A DNA stretch of 64,000 bases from Eustoma russellianum. Taxonomy: Eukaryota; Streptophyta; Magnoliopsida; Gentianales; Gentianaceae. Numbering within the stretch: the first letter of the stretch is position 1; every line of letters starts with the position of its first letter. The position numbers and the translations under genes were made by a program. The notes beneath the pieces were generated by a model that worked only from the letters and a program-made list of their open reading frames with translations, was not told the origin of the DNA and made no database searches. Below are positions 22,135 through 34,140 of the stretch, piece after piece. The DNA is taken from contig AP025062.1 of NCBI GenBank assembly GCA_036186865.1, forward strand, positions 11,767,685 to 11,831,684, in the 5' to 3' direction.

Positions 22135-22653
22135 AAAAAAAGGAGAGGCGTCTCCTTGTTTTTATTGAAATCCCCTCACTTATGGCGGAGGAATGCCACT
22201 ATTACAGAGAAATAGATGACATTATAAAACGGAAGAAGATAATGGTGTAAAAAAAAACTATTACATCGCCGAAAACAAAGACAGTGTTCAAAAAGTATAT
22301 GATATGTCTCATTAAAACCTTGGCAGGCAAAACCATCCTTGTGGATAAATCCTGCATGAAGGGAAAAGAGTAACATATTTATCCCTTTTGAAACATTTAC
22401 TGCTCGCAATGTACATTTAACCAACTCAGGAAGTCGATGCCGTGTCCCACAATCTGCCACACGCGTGCCTAGAAACATACATGCAAAAGCAGACATATAA
22501 GTCATAAGTAGCAAGCACCATGAACCTATAAAGTCTGTCAGGTATTGATAGACAAGAATCATACCCAAGCTGCCTGCATCCCACAGAATGCAGGCAGAAC
22601 GAATGATAGATAGCCAATCCATGTGGAAGACTGTCAGTGTGTCACGCAAATAG
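22135..22653 (-). other. 3' UTR of LINE1 with conserved stem-loop
   Basis: A perfect hairpin, CTGCCTGCAT - 8-nt loop - ATGCAGGCAG on the minus strand (plus about 22561-22588), is preceded by CTTCCACATGGATTGGC and followed by CTTGGGTATG; the whole module recurs in LINE2. Further on is a second block shared with LINE2 (GGTTTTGCCTGCCAAGGTTT, about 22310-22350). Near the tail, CCTCCGCCATAAGTGAGGG can form a short hairpin and is also in LINE2. A 177-codon ORF crosses this region without recognisable domains. Confidence 0.6.
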
Positions 22654-25455
22654 TTACGCATGTGGGATCTGTCCTGTAGTGACATCAAGCGTGATACAGC
22701 TGCGAACAAAAGACGGTAACGTGGGGGAAGTAAAATAAGCTATGGTAGGATGAGATAATCCATGTTGTGCCAAGTAGTGTGCCGCCATGTTGGCTTCACG
22801 ATATATATGCTGCACCATGATGCTAATATTCATGACTAGCGATCGTAACAGACGACAGTGAAATTGGTTCTTCATATGTGTTTGTTGGGCGATCATGTGC
22901 GTGACCTGTAAGCAATCTATTTTTAATATAATATTACGATGAAAAGGTAAAAAGTATAGTAACGCAAAGACTGTGGCTTGTATCTCTGCCTGTAGCGGTG
23001 TACAAGCCGGTAGACGAAAAGATATAACGCCCATGCAGATTCCTTTACTATCCCTTAAGATAGCGCCGCCCGCAGCATAAGAATTTCCCACTGCCGCATC
23101 TGTATTCAACTTGAGTCTACCTGTTGGAGGTACAACCCATCTCACTACCGTTATCATGCGGACCCGAAGAGGAGGGAGGATACCAGCAGCCTGTATCGCC
23201 CTATAACCAGAAGCTAGCTTGGTCTTGTCGATTGATTTCGCACATAAGTAAATGTCAGATTTCACAACTGCCATGAGAGAATCTGTCGAGCAAGAGGATG
23301 TATCTCCATATATAAGTGAGGCATACGCGCGCCAAACTGTGAATGTAATGATACCAGGAATTACAATGCATAATACTCCTACAAGCGTAGATGACGAGCT
23401 GCGGAAGAACCAAGATAACAAATAAGGCCAACTATGTTGTGCAACCAAAGTGGGACCATCCACCGCCGCTGAGTAAAATATACACATCGGAGTAATGGTA
23501 GGGCAATGTAGAAAAAGATGATCCACTGTTGCTGACGCCTGCTTACAGAAAGAGCATATTGTGGGACGAGAGGCAGTGTAATGTCCAATATAGTCTTCCA
23601 ACAGAAGCGCATGATGATATAGTCGCCATAGAAAATTAGATTTAACGGGACGATGGCGCTTATACCAAATAAACTGAGCTGATAATGTCGTTATCCGCGA
23701 ACTACGGCACAAATCATATGCTGAACCAAGTGTAAATTCGCCCAGCTGGGTGAGTTTTCAAATCATCTAAGCCCCGTCATCTTGACACGCACAAAATGCA
23801 TGAGTCTGGCAAATAAGTTTCCAAATAAGAGAATCTGGCTATCTAGGGCGATAGTCGCCCCATATTCCATATTTGGCATGCATAAACCTGCTTCGGAGAG
23901 TTTTATCCTGCTGATAATTCCACCACGTTTGACAATGATAAGCATCTTGCAAAGCACGCATATCCCTGATACCCAAACCGCCTTCTAAACAAGGATTCTT
24001 GATTGTCGTCCATGAGACCCAATGCCGTCGCTGACCCCAGTAAAACCACGACATTTTCTGCTCTATCGCTTTAATCACTGATTTTGGCAAGGCTCCAGCA
24101 GCCATAATGTGTAACGGCAATGAGGAAATAACATACCGTAGTAAGACTAACCTGCCTGACTGTGAAAGTAACTTGTTATGCCATTCATTCAGACGTGTAT
24201 CAATATGCACTAAAAGAGCCGAACAATGACCAATTCGAGTAATACCTTTGTGCAACATGGGTCGAAGATAATGAACATGGAGATGAGTCGGAACCATACC
24301 CAGAATATCTGAAAAATCACTTGTCTATGTGCAGAAATATGAGTGGACGGTATAAAGCGACTCTTATTATAATTTACCTTTTGTCCAGAAGCTTTCTCGT
24401 ATGAAGGTAAGAATTGTTGAAAGCTGCGCAAGGTCCGTTTTGTACCTCGGAGAAATATAAGTAAGTCATCCGCATATGCGAGATGCATGACATGAAAAGG
24501 CAAACGTCCTATACGGAAAGGTTGCAATGTGTTTGAAGCCGCCAAGGCTTTGATGCCACGAGTAAATCCTTCAGATGATAGTATGAATAATAATGGAGAA
24601 AGAGGATCACCTTGCTTTACTCCTCTATAAGGCCGAAAATATGCTGAGGGGCTGCCATTGATCAATATTGATAGTCTTGTGCTGCGCAGATGATTTAGAA
24701 CGATACGGATAATGAAAGCAGAGAAACCAAACTTCAATAGACTGACGCGATCAAACGCCTTCATCATGTCTAACTTCAGGCATAACTGATTGTCCCCCTT
24801 ATCTAGATTATATATCATCTCCTGCGCTAATAAAACTTGTGAGGAAATATCTTGGCCTTTCAAGAATCCGGTCTGTTCAGGGGAGATGAGTTTAGGTAGT
24901 AGAAGACCCAGGCGAGTGGCGATAATACGAGTGCAAACCTTACTTAAAATATTTGTCAAGTAGATCGGTTGGAAATCACTGAATGTAAGCGCGGGCGCCA
25001 CTTTAGGGAGGAGTGTGAGCAGCGCGCCTGCCATGATCGAAGGTTGTGGTATACCAATAAAAAACTCCTGCACAGCAATGACCACATCCGTTTATATTAT
25101 TAACCAACAGGAGCGAAAGAAATTGCCATGATAACCATCTGGTCCAGCAGCACTCTGTGGATCAAGTTGCCATACTGCCTCCTTTATCTCCGTCGCTTGT
25201 GGGAGTTGTGTCATATGGAGATTATCATCGACGGTAATAAGGGACGGGATATGTTGCAAAATGAGATCATAATCACCCGTTGGCTCCTTAGCAAATAATG
25301 TAGTGCAGAAAGAAACTGCCTCGTTCTGAATGGAGTCTTGTGAATTGCATAAAATGCCATCCGATGTATATATTTGTTGAATGCGCAAATACAAGCGACG
25401 ACCTTTAACAACAGAATGGAAATATTGTGTGTTGGCATCGCCATCCGTGAGCCAT
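22654..25455 (-). pseudogene. LINE1 ORF2, C-terminal two thirds (RT, zf-RVT, RNase H)
   Basis: Broken over several frames. Read from 25455 down: LDPQSAAGPDGYHGNFFRSCW, RT with AFDRVS, GVKQGDPLSPLLFIL and LAYADDLLIF (the YADD active site near 24450); a linker with QKMSWFYWGQRRHWVSW; zf-RVT with CSFCKQASATVDHLFLHC; and RNase H with LNTDAAVG, AEIQ, KIDC and REANMAAHYLA. At least three frame breaks (near 25090, 24300 and 23760). This domain order is typical of plant L1 LINEs that acquired an RNase H. The N-terminal part continues at 28527 beyond S2. Confidence 0.88.
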
Positions 25456-25460
25456 CTAAT

Positions 25461-28400
25461 TGTAGAGATAAGGGGGTTTGAGTGATTTCAAAATAAGTGA
25501 CTTAAATGTATATATATATATATAAACGTGCACAATATATATATACGTGTACATGAATGTATGATATCTTGCCATTACTTGCCTTATTTAGCTTATATAT
25601 TATGTTGCCGTACTAACGAGCCATGAAGCATTAAAGCTTACATCATATGGCAAACATTTGTTGTGTTTATACTATTTTCAGGTGCCACCATTAATGAACT
25701 AAACTAGTTCATTAAGTGAAGTACTTAGTTTGATAAACTAAGTAGTTCATTAAAGGAAGCTACATTTGGAAAAGGCACAAAGGCAACAAGGCTAAGGAAG
25801 GAAAGTCTTCTCCTCCTCCCCATCCTTTAATGCACACGCATATACACATATATATATCACATATATTTTCAGATTTTTTAAATAAAGGCACATACACATG
25901 TATTCCAACGTACTACCAACACGTTATGTATTTTACGTACGTACGTTAACGTCACACCACTATACTTAACTCATAATTATGAGTATATTCAGGTCTTATA
26001 TCATATGATATAAGATATGGTGATGACAAATTAAATACGACACGATAAAAGGTTCTAAAACGAAATTTGTCGTATCGGGCGAATACCGAAACTTCGCCAA
26101 CGTGTCACGTACTTGCCATAAATAAATGGCCAGCCCCTATACTTCAAAAATCATAAATAATTTCGTGCACATGACCATATGTTCAGCCAAAAATACTTTC
26201 CATGTTGGCACACACAAATTACTCCACATTAAGGCCAAAATGTGAAGATTCCAAGTTTAATTTTGTCACATGCTAATGGTACCACTTTAAACCAGCCAAG
26301 TGCTGAGATTTAAAGTATATATTATATATATTATGTATAACATAATATATATAACATGTGCAAAAGTTGGAATTTAAATTAGAGAAAAATCGGGTAATCG
26401 ATAAATATCAAAAATTCGGTTTTCTACGCACATAACATGGAACGTTTTTCTTGTACATCATGTGACACGTATCTAGACACTTTTTACATATGATATACAT
26501 CTTAAAGTGTTCTAGAAAATTAAATTAAGGGCTGATTGGAATATTACATGTGTGTATTATTAAATGTGCACTATTTTATAAAGTTAGCAAAAATGAAATT
26601 CAGCACATGTCAAACACATTACCAACGCCTATAACAGCTGATTTGGAGCATATGTGGAGCCATGTTGGCATATTGATTGGTCAAGAATCAATTAAACAAA
26701 GTTGGTGACCTAAAAGAAGGAGCTACAAAAGGTAACATTTCAAACTATGTCACATATATGACACATGCTGAAAATTCAGCATGTATGTTGTATTATGGCC
26801 GAAATTTTTAGTTAAAAATGCAGATATTTTGTGTCTTGAATCATGAGGATTAATTGAGGATGTTATGGAAATGATTTGAATATTATGTAAAATAATAAAG
26901 TGTGATATTCTACATATCACACATGCTGAAATTTTTCAGCATGTGTGAAGACATGGTGTGGCCGAATTCTTAAGCTTATTTGTGTCTAAGTTCATTTCTT
27001 AATTGGTAGCAATACCTACCATAAGTTGTTGATTCATTTTTATGATGAAAATTCAAAGAAAAATGGTAATGATTTGAACTTTATCCCCATGATGCACATG
27101 CTGAATTTTCAGCATGGCAAGAGTGCTATTATGGCCGATTTTCTCACTTGATATGGAAGAATTTATTTGTCTTGCAATTTATGATGTATCTCTTGATTTA
27201 TGGAATGATTTTATGATTGATTTTTGGCACATGGTAAAGTGTGTATCTCAGATTTTTTCCATGTCATCATGATGACAATGTTGAACCAATAAGGAGGTGC
27301 CAAGTAAGCGAAGACTAAATGATCATCCAATAAGAAGATGCCAAGTGAGCAAGACATTGTCACAATGATGTCTTACACTCTCTCAAGGACTTAAAAGATA
27401 ATTTTCAAGAGGGGGAGACACTCTAAGGGGGACGGCTGGACATGTTAAAAAGAAAGATAAGAGAGCAAACAAAATAAGGCCAAGCATTGCAAAATCAAAG
27501 TGATCAAAAGCCTAGTTCTTCTTCTTCTACATTCTCTCTTTCTTTCTTTCTTCTTGTAAATCCTATTGTATTCATATTCTTTCAATCTTGAATAGGCTTG
27601 AGATAAATCACCATTCATGCATCTTTGTAAAAGATTGATCAAGGTGTGATCAATCTTCATTCTTGCGAGGTGGTGGTGTTCGTGAAAATTGTACTTGTCA
27701 TACAAGGTTTGTAAAGGGTTGGAGTTAAGGTGTAACTCTATCAACCCTGCGGTAAGGTGTACTGCGTGTGTGTGATTAGTGTGAACCAAGGAAGGTGTTC
27801 CTTGAAGACTGGAGTAGGTTGTTTATAACCGAACCAGTATAAAATTCTTGGTGCCATTTACTTTCTGCATTTACTTTTCAGTTACTGCACTGATTATCCT
27901 TCTTGTTCGCATTCGTAAAAATAGTTAACGAATTTCAAAAATCACGAAAATTTCCAGAAATATACTCACACGTTCTAGGGTTAATTTGACACAAGTTTCA
28001 ACCCTTTTGGACAAGTATAAGTCAATCAAACATCAAAAGTTCTGAGACTAGTGCAGTCTGATTTTCAGACTTGCAAAGGTTGAGACTTTGATTGTAGTTG
28101 GCCTTCTTTCCAAAAGAATTTTGCAAAACTGTTTCAACCCAATTAAATAAAGTATATAAGGAGTTAGTGGTTAAATTTTCAGAGCATTTGGACATACACA
28201 AAAATAGGAATTAATTTTTTAAAACCATCTACCGTTTCTGGCAGATTCGCACAATCTGATTACCAACGGTTTTTAAAGGGGTTAAAGGTTGAATTTTAAT
28301 TTGAAATTTTTAGGGGACCCTCATAATCTGAGGCTAAGTTCTCTCAAAATTTCAGAATTTTTGGAGACCTCTAACCTGGTTTTAAAAACGTTTTAAAACA

Positions 28401-28526
28401 GGTCCTGAAAACAGAATCTGTTTTCAGAAGTTGAATTGGTTAGGTTTAAAGAAATTTTTAAAAATCACACTTTCCGCACCACCTATTCAACCCCCCCCCT
28501 TCTAGTGGTGCCTTGCAGATCCTACA
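25461..28526 (+). mobile_element. Solo copia LTR S2 inside LINE1
   Basis: TGTAGAGATAAGGGGG...GATCCTACA, 3066 bp, flanked by a perfect CTAAT duplication (25456-25460 and 28527-28531). It aligns with S1, S3 and the LTR of R over most of its length. The TATA box TATAAAA is at 27838-27844. There is no coding internal region, hence a solo LTR. It splits LINE1 ORF2 between endonuclease and RT and is therefore younger than LINE1. Confidence 0.92.
27838..27844 (+). promoter_or_regulatory. TATA box of copia LTR S2
   Basis: TATAAAA in ACCGAACCAG-TATAAAA-TTCTTGGTG, the same context as in S1. Confidence 0.6.
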
Positions 28527-29556
28527 CTAATCCTTGCTTTTTGTTTCCAATACTGAAACTCATATTTAGCTACCTGAAGATATTCCGCTTTTGCTCGATT
28601 ATAATCCGTACGTGTGGTTTCCGTTGGATTTTGATCCCATTCAGATGCAACACAACGAACTTCTTCTTCTGCATGCTTCACCTGACTAAAAATATTCCCA
28701 AAAATGTTTTTATTCCATGCTTTGATATCCTTCGTTAATCGAGATAACTTGGAGCCATACATACCCCCGGTTGTAGGATATGAATTCCATGCATTCGCAA
28801 TGTAAGCATGAAAGTCAGGATGGGCAAGCCAAGCATTTAGAAATCGAAAGGGATGATGTCCCAAAGCATGCGTCTTATCACAGATTATGAGTAAAGGAGT
28901 GTGATCCGAAGAAATACGTGACAGGTGTGTAAGGCGTAGATCATCAAATACATCATGAAAAGAAGAGTTCATAAAGACCCAATCAAGCATCATTTCACCA
29001 ATCCTAAACCTCGTCCGTCTGCCCAAGTATAGCGAGGGCCATGGAATGAAGGGCTCATCAATGAACAATCCTCAATGCAGTCATTAAAATCTTGTAGCAC
29101 AGATAGTGAGGGCTGCGAGCAGCCCATATGATCCTCAAGCAAACGGAAAGTATTAAAATCACCACATATCAACCAGGGACATTGTATTTGCTGAGAATGA
29201 GACTGTATAGACTCCCATAGTTGGCGGCAAAGGATGACTGTGTGACGGGCATACACCACCGAACAAGTAAATACTATGTTCAGAGAAGTATGATTAAACT
29301 GCAGGTGTAATATTTGATCATCCTCTTGGACAGACAAAAGACGCAAGGCATGAGTTTGCCAGTAGACCCATATTTTACCGGACACAGATGCATGAGAATC
29401 AGAGAAGCCCAGATCCATGCCAAATCGAGTGATGCTATGCGAAGGATGCTTAGGTTCAAGCAACGCCAGAAGATGTAATTTATGTATACGTACCAGATGA
29501 TTTAAACAAGCAAAAGAGGTTGTGAGACCTCGAATGTTCCATGCCATAATATTCAT
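28527..29556 (-). pseudogene. LINE1 ORF2, N-terminal part (APE-type endonuclease)
   Basis: ATG at 29556 (MNIMAWNIRG). Endonuclease/exonuclease/phosphatase motifs are WNIRG, LEPKH, ICGDFNTFR and, after a frame break near 29000, SSDHTPLLI. It ends at the S2 insertion within the linker before RT (EFQYWKQKAR), and continues at 25455 on the other side. The enzyme nicks target DNA to prime reverse transcription. Confidence 0.85.
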
Positions 29557-29738
29557 TGAGAAAGATGAGAGTCACTCCCCTGTGAAGATCTAACTGCACT
29601 ACGTGTGAGAATTGTTGAAGGAGGCAGTGGGGGAAGGTCTTTGCGAGCCTGACGACGTCGATGAGGGACCACCGGAATAAAGCCATCTGCATCCGAAGCA
29701 TCAGCCATACGACATATTAGGATATCTTCAGATGGAGA

Positions 29739-30783
29739 TTAGGGCAGTAAGCTAATTTTACGTGTAATTTCGTCAGAAACTGGCGGCAGGTTAGGAGGCA
29801 TATCCGCGGCATTGATCTCAGTATCAAATGAATGACCTATATCAATAACATCGGTGTCAATCTGCACCGGAGAATATTCAGCATCCGAGCCTAACTTGGA
29901 AAGATCCTGGACGTTATCTGGAACAGTTTCTGGCTCCTCAGGGGGAATGGATGCATCAGCCGATGGACTGGGAGGTCTTTGCAGTATAATTGGTGGGTCT
30001 TCTGTAGAGTTAATGGTGCGACGGGAGTCTGTTTTCTTTGGAGTCCACCTGGTCTGGGGACGACGCATTGGCGAGGACTTTTCACAATCACCTATTGCAT
30101 GACCTAGCTGTCGACATATCATGCAGAATAGAGGCAAGTCTTCGTAAACTGCATGCTGCGGGACCATTTTTTTGCTTAGCCTGTACATATATTTTCTTGG
30201 GCAGTTCTTGAGAGACATCAACTTCAACGCATACTCTAGCTACTGATGGACGCAAACCATCCGCTGTAGCAATATCCAACTTAATGGATGTCCTTATCGG
30301 ACAAACAATCTCAAAGAGAGCGGCTTTATGATGAAGATGGATTGGAAGGCCAGGTAGAGCCACCCAAACCGGTACAATGGGTACATCCACCGATGGATCA
30401 AAATCTACAGTCCATTTAGTAACCCTCATGTGGCAATTCGAAACACTCCATAAGCGGCGATAAAAACAGCGTAGGTAATCAGGCTCATGACGGAATGTAA
30501 GAAGCACATGCGATTGATCAATGAGTGTTATACGTAGATCATTCCGAAAGCCAATACGTTCAAAAACATCCCGAATAACTTTCAACAGCGGCCGTCCGTA
30601 CCAAAAAGTGCCCACGAGTGAAAAACGGTATGGAACAGCCAAGGCATCGATTTCATCATCAGAAAAGAAGATCAGAGGAATACCTTTGTATCTAGAAAAT
30701 GTCTTAGGAGAGATGGCCACAGTGGTGGCGTTAGCGACAACCGCGGCAAAAGAAAGTGGAGTAGCGATTGGGGCATCCGACAT
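29739..30783 (-). pseudogene. LINE1 ORF1 (DUF4283 and CCHC zinc knuckle)
   Basis: ATG at 30783. The N-terminal half is a DUF4283-type RNA-binding region (SRYKGIPLIFF, YRFSLVGTFWYGRPLL, DLRITLIDQSHVLL, KWTVDFDPSVDVPIVPVWV). A one-base frame break near 30170 separates it from the zinc knuckle CMICRQLGHAIGDC and an acidic, proline-rich tail that ends at 29739. It probably coats LINE RNA. The same architecture is found in LINE2 ORF1. Confidence 0.85.
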
Positions 30784-30931
30784 AGCAGCAATCGCTGGAA
30801 TGAGACTTGCAGAAAAGAAAAGAGATGAGCAGTAGCAGCGATACGGAGAAGAACGGCGGCGACGGTGGCATCATCGCAGACCCACTCCGAAATCGCCGGA
30901 GGTCGACATTTTTCGTATATATTATCACACA

Positions 30932-30975
30932 CACACACACACACACACAGATANNNNNNNNNNATATATATATAT
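30932..30975. repeat. CA and TA microsatellite with a 10-N assembly gap
   Basis: A (CA)n run ends at 30950, followed by N at 30954-30963 and then an (AT)n run. This is at the 5' edge of LINE1, so the exact LINE start and its target duplication are hidden. Confidence 0.9.
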
Positions 30976-31364
30976 GACGTGTATAAATACATGTGGTGTA
31001 GAGAAGAACTTCCCATACTGAAATTTGTTGAAGAATATGCATTTTCAAATATCTCCTTCAGCACTTCATTTAATGAACTAGTTAGTTAATTTAACTTGAA
31101 AAATATCTCCTTAAACACTTCATTTAATGAACTAGTTTAGTTCACTTAACCTGACACCTGAAAATAGTGTAAACACAACAAATGTTTTCCATATGATTTA
31201 AGCCTTAACGCCTCATGGCATGTTAGTACAACACTAATATTTATAAATATATAAAACATGTTTATCACACAAGCATGTCATGTAACGTTTAAATCATGCA
31301 TTTTGAAATCACGTAACATTTAAATCATGTATTTTGAAATCATTCGAACCCCGATTTCTCAACA

Positions 31365-31378
31365 ATCTCACTCTTTCG
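31365..31378 (-). other. Polypurine tract of copia element R
   Basis: CGAAAGAGTGAGAT directly before the LTR start TGTTGAGAAATC on the minus strand, resembling the AAAGGGGGAGAT tract before SIRE-type 3' LTRs. The region 31379-31769 is 3' internal sequence without an ORF, with repeated CTTAAGGGGGAG-like motifs on the minus strand (about 31480-31565). Confidence 0.55.
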
Positions 31379-31769
31379 ATGATTTGCAAAATAACCTCTA
31401 GCCATGATTTAAATATGTCATAATCACTCCCTCTAAAATCATGTATTCATAATTTGTATTTCAAAATTTGAATTTCAAAACTCTCCCTTAAGTAAAAATT
31501 TGAATTTCAAAACTTTCCCTTAAGTGATGCTCCCCCTTAAGTCATGCTCCTCCCCCTTAAGTCTCGGCTACTCGTTCTTCAGTATTAACGTGTTCTATTA
31601 TGATATTGGCATTATTTACATGATCACAAAGAAAATAGCATCTTACGTCTATGTGTTTTGCCTTAGAATGTAAGACAGTATTCTTAGATAAGTTGATAGC
31701 ACTCGTACTATCACAATAAATGGGAATTCGATTTACATCTACACCAAAATCTGAAATTTGTTGTTTTAG

Positions 31770-31991
31770 CTATAGTAATTGTGTGCAGCAAAGACTAAGG
31801 ACCATGTATTCCGCCTCAGTAGTAGATAATACTACACTAGCTTGCTTTTTCAAAAACCATGATCTTAATGAATTTCCAATGAATTGACATGTCTCGCTTG
31901 TGCTTTTTCTATCAATTTTACATCCTCCATAATCGGCGTCAGTGTAATCATGTAAATTAAAATCACAAATTTTATTGTACCGAAGTCCTAA
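31770..31991 (-). pseudogene. pol: Copia element R: RNase H fragment
   Basis: Encodes LGLRYNKICDFNLHDYTDA, the DRKSTSETCQF motif, LRSWFLKKQASVVLSTTEAEYM, a copia RNase H with the SIRE/Maximus-like spelling CKIDRKSTS. The frame is open to the insertion site of element B at 31991, and the remaining upstream codons lie at 55655 and beyond: removing B and one CCTAA copy keeps the frame. Confidence 0.88.
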
Positions 31992-32311
31992 TGTAGCGCC
32001 CCGCACCCGGGCCTCGTCCGGATACGGTGCACCCGCCGTACTTCACTAAGGAGAGTACAAAGCGTCGTGCATAACATGCGAAAATCCATAACATAAGCCA
32101 TGGACTCCCATGCTAACATTTAACATGGTAGTAAAATTTAGGCAGAATTAAAACTTTTCAAATTAAACATACATTACGAAATAACTAAGTCCCCAAAGTA
32201 GCAGTCTCACAAACGTCATAGTCAAATTCCACAGAGTTCAAACATAGTCATAATACAAACATCTCAGCAGCACAAAAGTCCTTAAGCTTAGCTCCCTTCA
32301 TATCTCCTCGC

Positions 32312-32532
32312 CTATGGATATGGTACCCTCGGCTCAGCTTCGATCCATTCTATCTTGGCATTATCTGGGGGAAAAATAAAGTGTGAGTGATAAAAATCAC
32401 CCAGCAAGAATACAATAAACGACCATGAAATACATAAAGAATTATAACATGAATGTAGTAACATGAAAACTTTAAATAATAACTCATACCTGTCTTAAGT
32501 TCTGAAGTCAACTGACGGTATAGCCTAAGCAT
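32312..32532 (-). CDS. LTR micro-ORF, 3' LTR of element B, open when spliced
   Basis: Exon 1 is 32532-32490 (ATGCTTAGGCTATAC..., 43 nt) and exon 2 is 32364-32312 (53 nt). The intron 32489-32365 has an AGACAG-GTATGAG donor and a TTTATTTTTCCCCCAG acceptor, phase 1. The spliced reading is open for 31 codons and ends WIEAEPRVPYP-stop. Exon lengths are identical to those at 888-1112. Unspliced, the ORF runs 60 codons into intron sequence with no similarity. The other LTR of B (51903-52123) has the same structure with D instead of A. Confidence 0.45.
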
Positions 32533-32694
32533 AATTCTAGATACTACTAACCACTATTAGCGTATTAAGTCTTTAACTGTATCATACAACAGGTTAGCGT
32601 GATCATGAGTTATGCAATATGCAATGCATGATGTCATGTCATGTCAAAACATCATTTTGGTCCCATAAAATAACGTGTCATAAAAACGGAGTGT

Positions 32695-32945
32695 CAGATC
32701 AATTAACTCCGGATCTGAGCGGGTCCAGAACAGATATCAGATCAATTAACCCCGGATCTGAATGGGTCCAGAACAGATATCAGATCAATTAACCCCGGAT
32801 CTGAACGGGTCCAGAACAGATATCAGATCAATTAACCCTGGATCTGAACGGGTCCAGAACAGACATCAGATCAATTAACCTTGGATCTGAGCGGGTCCAG
32901 AACATATCATGTCAACAGACCAATTAACCCTGGGTCTGGAGTCGG
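32695..32945 (-). repeat. 43-bp tandem array, element B 3' LTR
   Basis: Five to six units of the same repeat as at 8728-9020, with more A-for-G changes (GATCTGAACGGGTCC variants). The matching array in the other LTR is at about 52287-52530. Confidence 0.88.
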
Positions 32946-33439
32946 GTTAGTCGCATGCTTGGCCGGCAAAGAAATCATGAAGCTTTTTAAAACATGGGAC
33001 CGTAAAATTTTCATGCATACCAAAAACATAGTCGCTTTTAAAACTTGCTTGCATAAGTAAAATCCATAAAATCGGTTTCATGATCATGCATGATACATGC
33101 AGTGATATGCAATGCAAGTCATGGCGTGAAATAACATATTAACCTGCATGGTTCGGACTTAGGGAAATCCCTAAATTCCTATGTCATACTCATAAGCGGA
33201 TAAATTAACCCCATTTAATGTATTTCCTTGTTCAGCCTACATTTCAGCTTTAGTACATCAATTTTGCGACCGTGATTACCCTCCAAAACGTTAGAGTTAA
33301 ACTAACTAACTTTTGTGACTTATTCCTATGTGTCTCAAGGACTTGTCATAAAATTTTCAGATTAAATTGATAACCATAAGGGCTCGTTTAATTACTTTTC
33401 TGAAACGGGTTTGGTGCTAAAACTGATCTGACCCATTTT

Positions 33440-34140
33440 ACTAAACATTTAATTGCGGCAAATCCGTAATTTGTTTTCTAGAAATTCCAACTTGCCCTAG
33501 TCATAAACATGTGGAACTAGTATCCTACTGAAATTTAGTCCATTTGCATATCTCTAAGTCCCCTTTCTGAGGCCTGGAAAGTCGTTACTAAATTTCAGGT
33601 TGGTTCCAGTAATTTTAGTTGAGCAATTTTACCAAATAATTCATTAAAAATAATCCAGAACTTATTTTACCAAGATTCTAGCTGGAGTGTCTACTAAACT
33701 CATAGGATTATTACCATGCCAAAAATTAGCTTTATTGGTCATCTACAAGGTTCCTTTTTAAGTCTGACAAGAGGGATTACAATTCTGCTCAATTTTGCGT
33801 TTTTCAAGTCTGACCAGTCTTACGAAATATTTTATTAAAAATTAACCATAGCTCATTTTACCAAAATTCCAGCTGGCATCTCTACTACACTCATGGGACT
33901 AGGTTAGTGCCAAAAATCAGACTTATGGAAGGTCCACAAGGTCCTCTTTTAATTCGTTGAAGTCAGTGGTCAATTCTGCCCAGCTCCAGAATTTTCTACT
34001 AGAGCAGTTTTACCGCGTAATTTCTTAAAAATAATCCTTAGCTTATTTTAACAAAATTCCAACTCTCACTTGTGCTACATTCATAAGGCTAACTTTGTGC
34101 TAAAAATTAGCTTCATTGAAGGTCTTTAAGGTTAGTTCTC
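33440..34140 (-). repeat. 190-bp tandem array, element B 3' LTR (four units)
   Basis: Anchors ATTCCAACT/ATTCTAGCT/ATTCCAGCT/ATTCCAACT start at 33484, 33675, 33866 and 34056, spacing 191, 191, 190. The unit order matches element A, but the fifth unit (10268 in A) is missing. Confidence 0.82.

Larger units (their letters stand above)
22125..30953 (-). mobile_element. L1-type LINE (LINE1), split by solo LTR S2
   Basis: From right to left: 5' region with a CA microsatellite, ORF1 (DUF4283 plus zinc knuckle), ORF2 (endonuclease, RT, zf-RVT, RNase H), a 3' UTR with a stem-loop, and a short poly-A (poly-T on the plus strand at 22125-22134). It sits in the LTR of R, after copy 2 of the 669-bp duplication. 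Target duplications cannot be fixed because both sides are TA-rich and the right side has a 10-N gap. Confidence 0.9.
3110..31364 (-). mobile_element. 3' LTR of minus-strand copia element R, split by later insertions
   Basis: Pieces at 3110-4302, 6542-8011, 21845 to about 22124 and about 30964-31364 read in order as the reverse complement of the copia LTRs S1, S2 and S3. On the minus strand the LTR starts TGTTGAGAAATCGGGG at 31364, directly after a purine tract (31365-31378), and ends near 3110. It is interrupted by S1, element A and LINE1, and holds an internal 669-bp tandem duplication. Copia RNase H coding sequence to its right on the same strand fixes it as the 3' LTR. Confidence 0.8.

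Noticed and set aside
22654..23300. His instead of Asp in the last RNase H motif (REANMAAH) as a catalytic loss
   Set aside because: Both LINEs have it, and His at this place is common in plant RVT_3-type RNase H domains, so it is not a lesion of this copy.
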